From assembly GCF_026914285.1 (NCBI RefSeq), contig NZ_CP113864.1:2356501-2420500 (forward strand): DNA of 64,000 bases, read 5' to 3'. Each line of letters begins with the position of its first letter. The first letter of the stretch is position 1. Source of the stretch: Caldicellulosiruptor naganoensis (GTDB lineage Bacteria; Bacillota; Thermoanaerobacteria; Caldicellulosiruptorales; Caldicellulosiruptoraceae). Below are positions 59,518 to 64,000 of the stretch, one piece after another. Made by a program: the position numbers and the translations under genes. Below the pieces are notes generated by a model. The model was not told the origin of the DNA and ran no database searches. It saw only the letters and a list, made by a program, of their open reading frames with translations.

Positions 59518-60210
59518 TCAGATATTTGGATTGAAATAGTATCCAATTCCTCTTTTTGTAAGAATGAAAACTGGCTCAGAAGGATTGTCTTCTATCTTCT
59601 CGCGTAGTCTTCGCACCGTCACATCAACTGTTCTGACATCGCCATAGTATTCATAATCCCAAACTTTTTCTAAAAGCTCTTCTCTTGAAAAAACCTGACC
59701 TTTTTGAGACATCAAAAACTTTAAAAGCTCATATTCACGAACAGTGAGATTAATTACCTGACCATCTTTTTTAACCTCGAATGTCTCAGAATTTAAAGTG
59801 AGCTTTCCTGCTTTTAACACCTTGCCATTACTGTTTGACTGCTGAGAAGTTCTTCTCAAATTTGCTCTGATTCTCGCAATCAGCTCTCTTACACCAAATG
59901 GCTTTGTTATGTAATCATCAGCTCCAAGCTCAAGACCCAAAACCTTGTCAACCTCGTCTGCTTTGGCTGTTATCATTATAATTGGCACTTCTGAAAATTC
60001 TCTGACCTTTTTGCACACTGTAAAGCCGTCTATTTTGGGCAGCATCACATCAAGCAAGACCATGTCAAAGTTCTCATTTTTGATTTTATTTAGCGCATCT
60101 TCTCCGTCATATGAGGTTGTAACCTTATATCCTTCCTTTTCTAAATTGAACTTGATTATGTCAACAATCGGCTTTTCATCATCAACAACCAAAATATGTG
60201 CTTTAGACAT
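59518..60210 (-). CDS. walR: WalR (VicR/YycF) response regulator
   Basis: The 230-aa OmpR-type regulator has acidic residues VDDE (9-12), phosphoacceptor D54 in MVLLDVMLPKIDG, Lys in DYITKPFG, and a winged-helix DNA-binding domain with VREYELLKFLMS and WDYEYYGDVRTVDVTVRRLR. It is essential in most Firmicutes and governs autolysin genes. It is the first gene of the operon. Confidence 0.95.
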   Translation of the reverse strand: MSKAHILVVDDEKPIVDIIKFNLEKEGYKVTTSYDGEDALNKIKNENFDMVLLDVMLPKIDGFTVCKKVREFSEVPIIMITAKADEVDKVLGLELGADDYITKPFGVRELIARIRANLRRTSQQSNSNGKVLKAGKLTLNSETFEVKKDGQVINLTVREYELLKFLMSQKGQVFSREELLEKVWDYEYYGDVRTVDVTVRRLREKIEDNPSEPVFILTKRGIGYYFNPNI

Positions 60211-60253
60211 TTTTTTATAAAATCCCCCTTTGATTATTCCCCTTTGTTAATTT

Positions 60254-60288
60254 AATTATACAACAATCAAACTTTTTATTGTATAATT
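60254..60288. promoter_or_regulatory. Inverted repeat with opposed -10 boxes between walR and a membrane gene
   Basis: A 10-bp inverted repeat, AATTATACAA (60254-60263) and TTGTATAATT (60279-60288), contains TATAAT reading outward on each strand. This suggests divergent promoters for walR (minus) and the small membrane protein (plus). The -35 hexamers are not clear. Confidence 0.4.
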
Positions 60289-60381
60289 GTTTTGGATGAC
60301 ATCTCTTGTGCTGTGAAACAAAAGGGCAAAAAGGGGGGAAAAAGGCTCTTAAAAACACAAATTTTAAGAGCACAATAGGCT

Positions 60382-60879
60382 ATGGAGAATAGAAATGTAG
60401 CTTTAGAAGTCTTTCTGTGGCTTGTCATATACCTTTGCTTTTTTGCTGGTGTGAACCTATTTTCGTCTGACAAAGTTCTTCTTTTTATCTGGTCAGTTGT
60501 GTGTACACTGGCAATCTTCTTAATTACCATTGCTTTTCGATTTTACATAACATCAACACTTTTAGTTTTGCCAGGTTTCCTAATCTCATGCCTTCTTGCA
60601 ATCTTTTTTATGTTCAATGTCCGGTATTCACCATTGTACAATTTATTGTTGCAGATTTTTTCTATTCACCTGATGGGGTTTGTTGAGTATGTAAGAGAAG
60701 CTTTTCCAAGGATGGTCATGCAAAGGCCAGTGTACGTTTATGTGCATGTTGGGCTAAACCTTGTACTTTTTTTGATACACATTGTTGTTCTATATCTTCT
60801 TTCAGAGAGTTCACGTCCAAAAGGTTCATATTTACGCAAACTTGATCTTACATACACACCTCGGCGAAAAAGGTATTAG
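60382..60879 (+). CDS. Small four-helix membrane protein of unknown function
   Basis: The 165-aa protein has about four hydrophobic helices (about 8-27, 31-50, 58-78 and 122-142) and a basic tail ending RRKRY. I do not recognise a family. It lies between walR and pyrG on the opposite strand, converges with pyrG and shares its hairpin terminator. Possible divergent co-regulation with walR is suggested by the inverted promoter repeat upstream. Confidence 0.65.
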   Translation: MENRNVALEVFLWLVIYLCFFAGVNLFSSDKVLLFIWSVVCTLAIFLITIAFRFYITSTLLVLPGFLISCLLAIFFMFNVRYSPLYNLLLQIFSIHLMGFVEYVREAFPRMVMQRPVYVYVHVGLNLVLFLIHIVVLYLLSESSRPKGSYLRKLDLTYTPRRKRY

Positions 60880-60901
60880 CCTGATGCGATTTTAGAAAAA
60901 A

Positions 60902-62579
<1,678 letters not shown>

Positions 62580-62676
62580 TTAATTTATTTTTTCTACCAT
62601 ACACGTTAACTTTAATATTTTAATTTATTTACATCAGGTTATCAATGGGGTTATTTTGTTTGAAATACAAAAATAA

Positions 62677-62709
62677 GGCTATCCTCTTTAGCTTGCTCCG
62701 AGGATAGCC
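62677..62709 (-). terminator. Terminator of the right-edge gene
   Basis: A 10-bp perfect stem, GGCTATCCTC (62677-62686) with GAGGATAGCC (62700-62709), has a 13-base loop and is followed on the minus strand by TTATTTTTG. It lies 10 bases past the stop codon of the gene at 62719. Confidence 0.88.
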
Positions 62710-62718
62710 ATTTTTCAG

Positions 62719-64000
62719 TTATTTTTTATTCTCTTTTTTGATAAGCTGCGTGTTGATTATTTGATTGTAAATCTTAGCCTTTTGAATATATGACTCTTTT
62801 CGCGAACCACCTGAACCCACAGAAAGCGGGTAAATTGTAATTTCCTTGTCGATAATAACATCAATGTCATACGGTGATAATGGCAGTACTATTCTTAATA
62901 CTGAATTCAGATCGCCTACTACATCAAGTACAATTATACGCCAGCTATTAGTATCGTCAACAAGACCATGGTGTTCTGTAAACAGCTCATATGGCGTATT
63001 ATTTGAAATAGTATACGTTCTGATTGGATAAATGCCAGCAATACCTACCCACATAATACGTACATCTCCGTCATCTTCGATAAACTGCTGAGGTACAGTA
63101 TCCCCGCCCACAACGTAGTTCTGACTATTGGTTGCAATATAAATATCAATTATAAGGTCATCCTTTTCATATACCATATCAAGCGTTGTTGGAATAAAAT
63201 CCCAGCTTCCTTCTGGTCGGCGTTCACAGTTCAAGACTATTTTGCTTCTGTCAACTCTCAAATCAACAGTATATTGCTGAGATGCACTTTCTGGAATAAT
63301 CAGTCTTTGTAAAGGTTTGTACACTAATGATGCTGCAACATCATCTTCTATGTCATATGGGTTATGGGCTAAAATCTATACCCAACCATAATCACCCGGT
63401 GCAAAATAAGCCTTTCTTGAGTGCCCGATCGATGACACAACAAATTTTCCATCATAGTCAAAGTCGAAACCAAGTAACAGCTTGTCTCCCATTTCAACGC
63501 CGCCTTCGGTAAATCCCGGTATATATTGAATCTGATTAAACTGAGATAAATCAATTGAAGTTACACTATTTTGTGTTACCTGTAAAATCGAATAGTAAAA
63601 ATCTTGAGAATTTGTTTCTGAATTATAATTAGCAACTTTTACAATGTATTTTCCGTTTGTAAGAACAAGTGGAATCTTTCCTTCTGAGTCTGTGCTGCCT
63701 ACAAAAAGCTCCTTAAAAGTATCTTTGTCAATCACATAAACCTCCGCACTGACAACTGCATAAGCACCGTTATATACACTTAAAAGTACGTAAGAATCGT
63801 ATACATCGTTACAAACTGTAAGGTGCGTCGGATCATAGCTGTCAAATGTTAAACTTTTCTTTATTACAAAACCTAAACCATAGAAAATTAGATTATTCTC
63901 GCGCCACCTGCTAAGTTCAACCTGCCGCTGACCACCTGTGACTTTCAAGAAGTTCAAACCATCTGAGATATAAAATTCATTAATTGGTTGATTGTTAATA
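62719..64000 (-). pseudogene. Unknown protein, 3' part only, with an in-frame TAG
   Basis: The minus-strand frame enters from the right edge (no start is visible; codons are open up to 64000), reads through FYISDGLNFLKVTGGQRQVE and beta-rich sequence, meets TAG at 63378-63376 after GDYGWV, and continues in frame through ILAHNPYDIEDDVAASL to the stop at 62719. CAG to TAG would explain it. The sequence looks like repeated beta-sandwich domains (VYVIDKDTFKELFVGSTDSE resembles a carboxypeptidase-regulatory-like fold), and ends KKENKK. I do not recognise the family; a phage or surface structural protein is possible. Two shorter proteins made by reinitiation at the GTG at 63324 is an alternative. 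Confidence 0.6.

Noticed and set aside
63376-63378. TAG read as pyrrolysine
   Set aside because: There is no sign of pyrrolysine genes in the window, and a CAG to TAG change is a simpler explanation.

Overview
The window is AT-rich DNA from a Gram-positive bacterium. Evidence for Firmicutes is a WalRK-YycH-YycI operon, YesM/YesN-type two-component sugar regulation, ribosome binding sites close to AGGAGG, frequent GTG/TTG starts and a type I-B CRISPR system. The repeat, the sugar genes and the IS types suggest a thermophilic plant-biomass degrader such as Caldicellulosiruptor; that genus name is an inference from memory, not a search result. No rRNA or tRNA genes were seen.

Layout. (1) 84-8236, minus strand: a complete type I-B cas operon in the order cas6-cas8-cas7-cas5-cas3-cas4-cas1-cas2. 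(2) 8435-20938: one CRISPR array of about 190 repeats (hand count), with 29-bp repeats and 35-41-bp spacers. A promoter-bearing leader lies at its right end (about 20939-21010) and degenerate repeats at its left end, so leader, array and cas genes all read on the minus strand. (3) 21421-26926, plus strand: a YtrA-type GntR repressor with a palindromic operator over its promoter, then an ABC-2 transporter cluster with one permease broken by a nonsense codon, and a NatAB pair. (4) 26976-32974, minus strand: an mglBAC-type sugar importer split between mglA and mglC by an IS1634-family element. (5) 33209-38297, plus strand: a histidine kinase and AraC-type response regulator flanked by two membrane-anchored sugar-binding proteins, divergent from mglB and probably its regulator. 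(6) 38335-47491: a DUF72 protein, a GH30 enzyme, nagA and a GH20 hexosaminidase gene (nonsense), an XRE-ImmA/PIN pair, and truncated regulator, acetyltransferase and deacetylase remnants. (7) 47492-55100: an insertion-sequence graveyard with nested, decayed transposases around an intact peroxiredoxin gene and a second, nearly identical IS1634-family copy. (8) 55119-62552: the core walR-walK-(small exported protein)-yycH-yycI operon, a small membrane protein and pyrG. (9) 62719-64000: an unknown gene that runs off the right edge and carries an in-frame TAG.

How the parts fit. The CRISPR locus is large and shows repeated sampling of related mobile elements: one pair of spacers overlaps by 21 bases on opposite strands, and several other spacers encode the same short protein motif from diverged homologues, including a motif that resembles phage terminase. 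The cas2 reading frame lacks a standard start codon. The sugar block looks like a sense-and-import module: anchored binding proteins could pass sugar occupancy to the kinase, whose regulator would control the divergent mgl genes. The right half records active and past transposition, with long, variable target duplications at the two IS1634-family copies.
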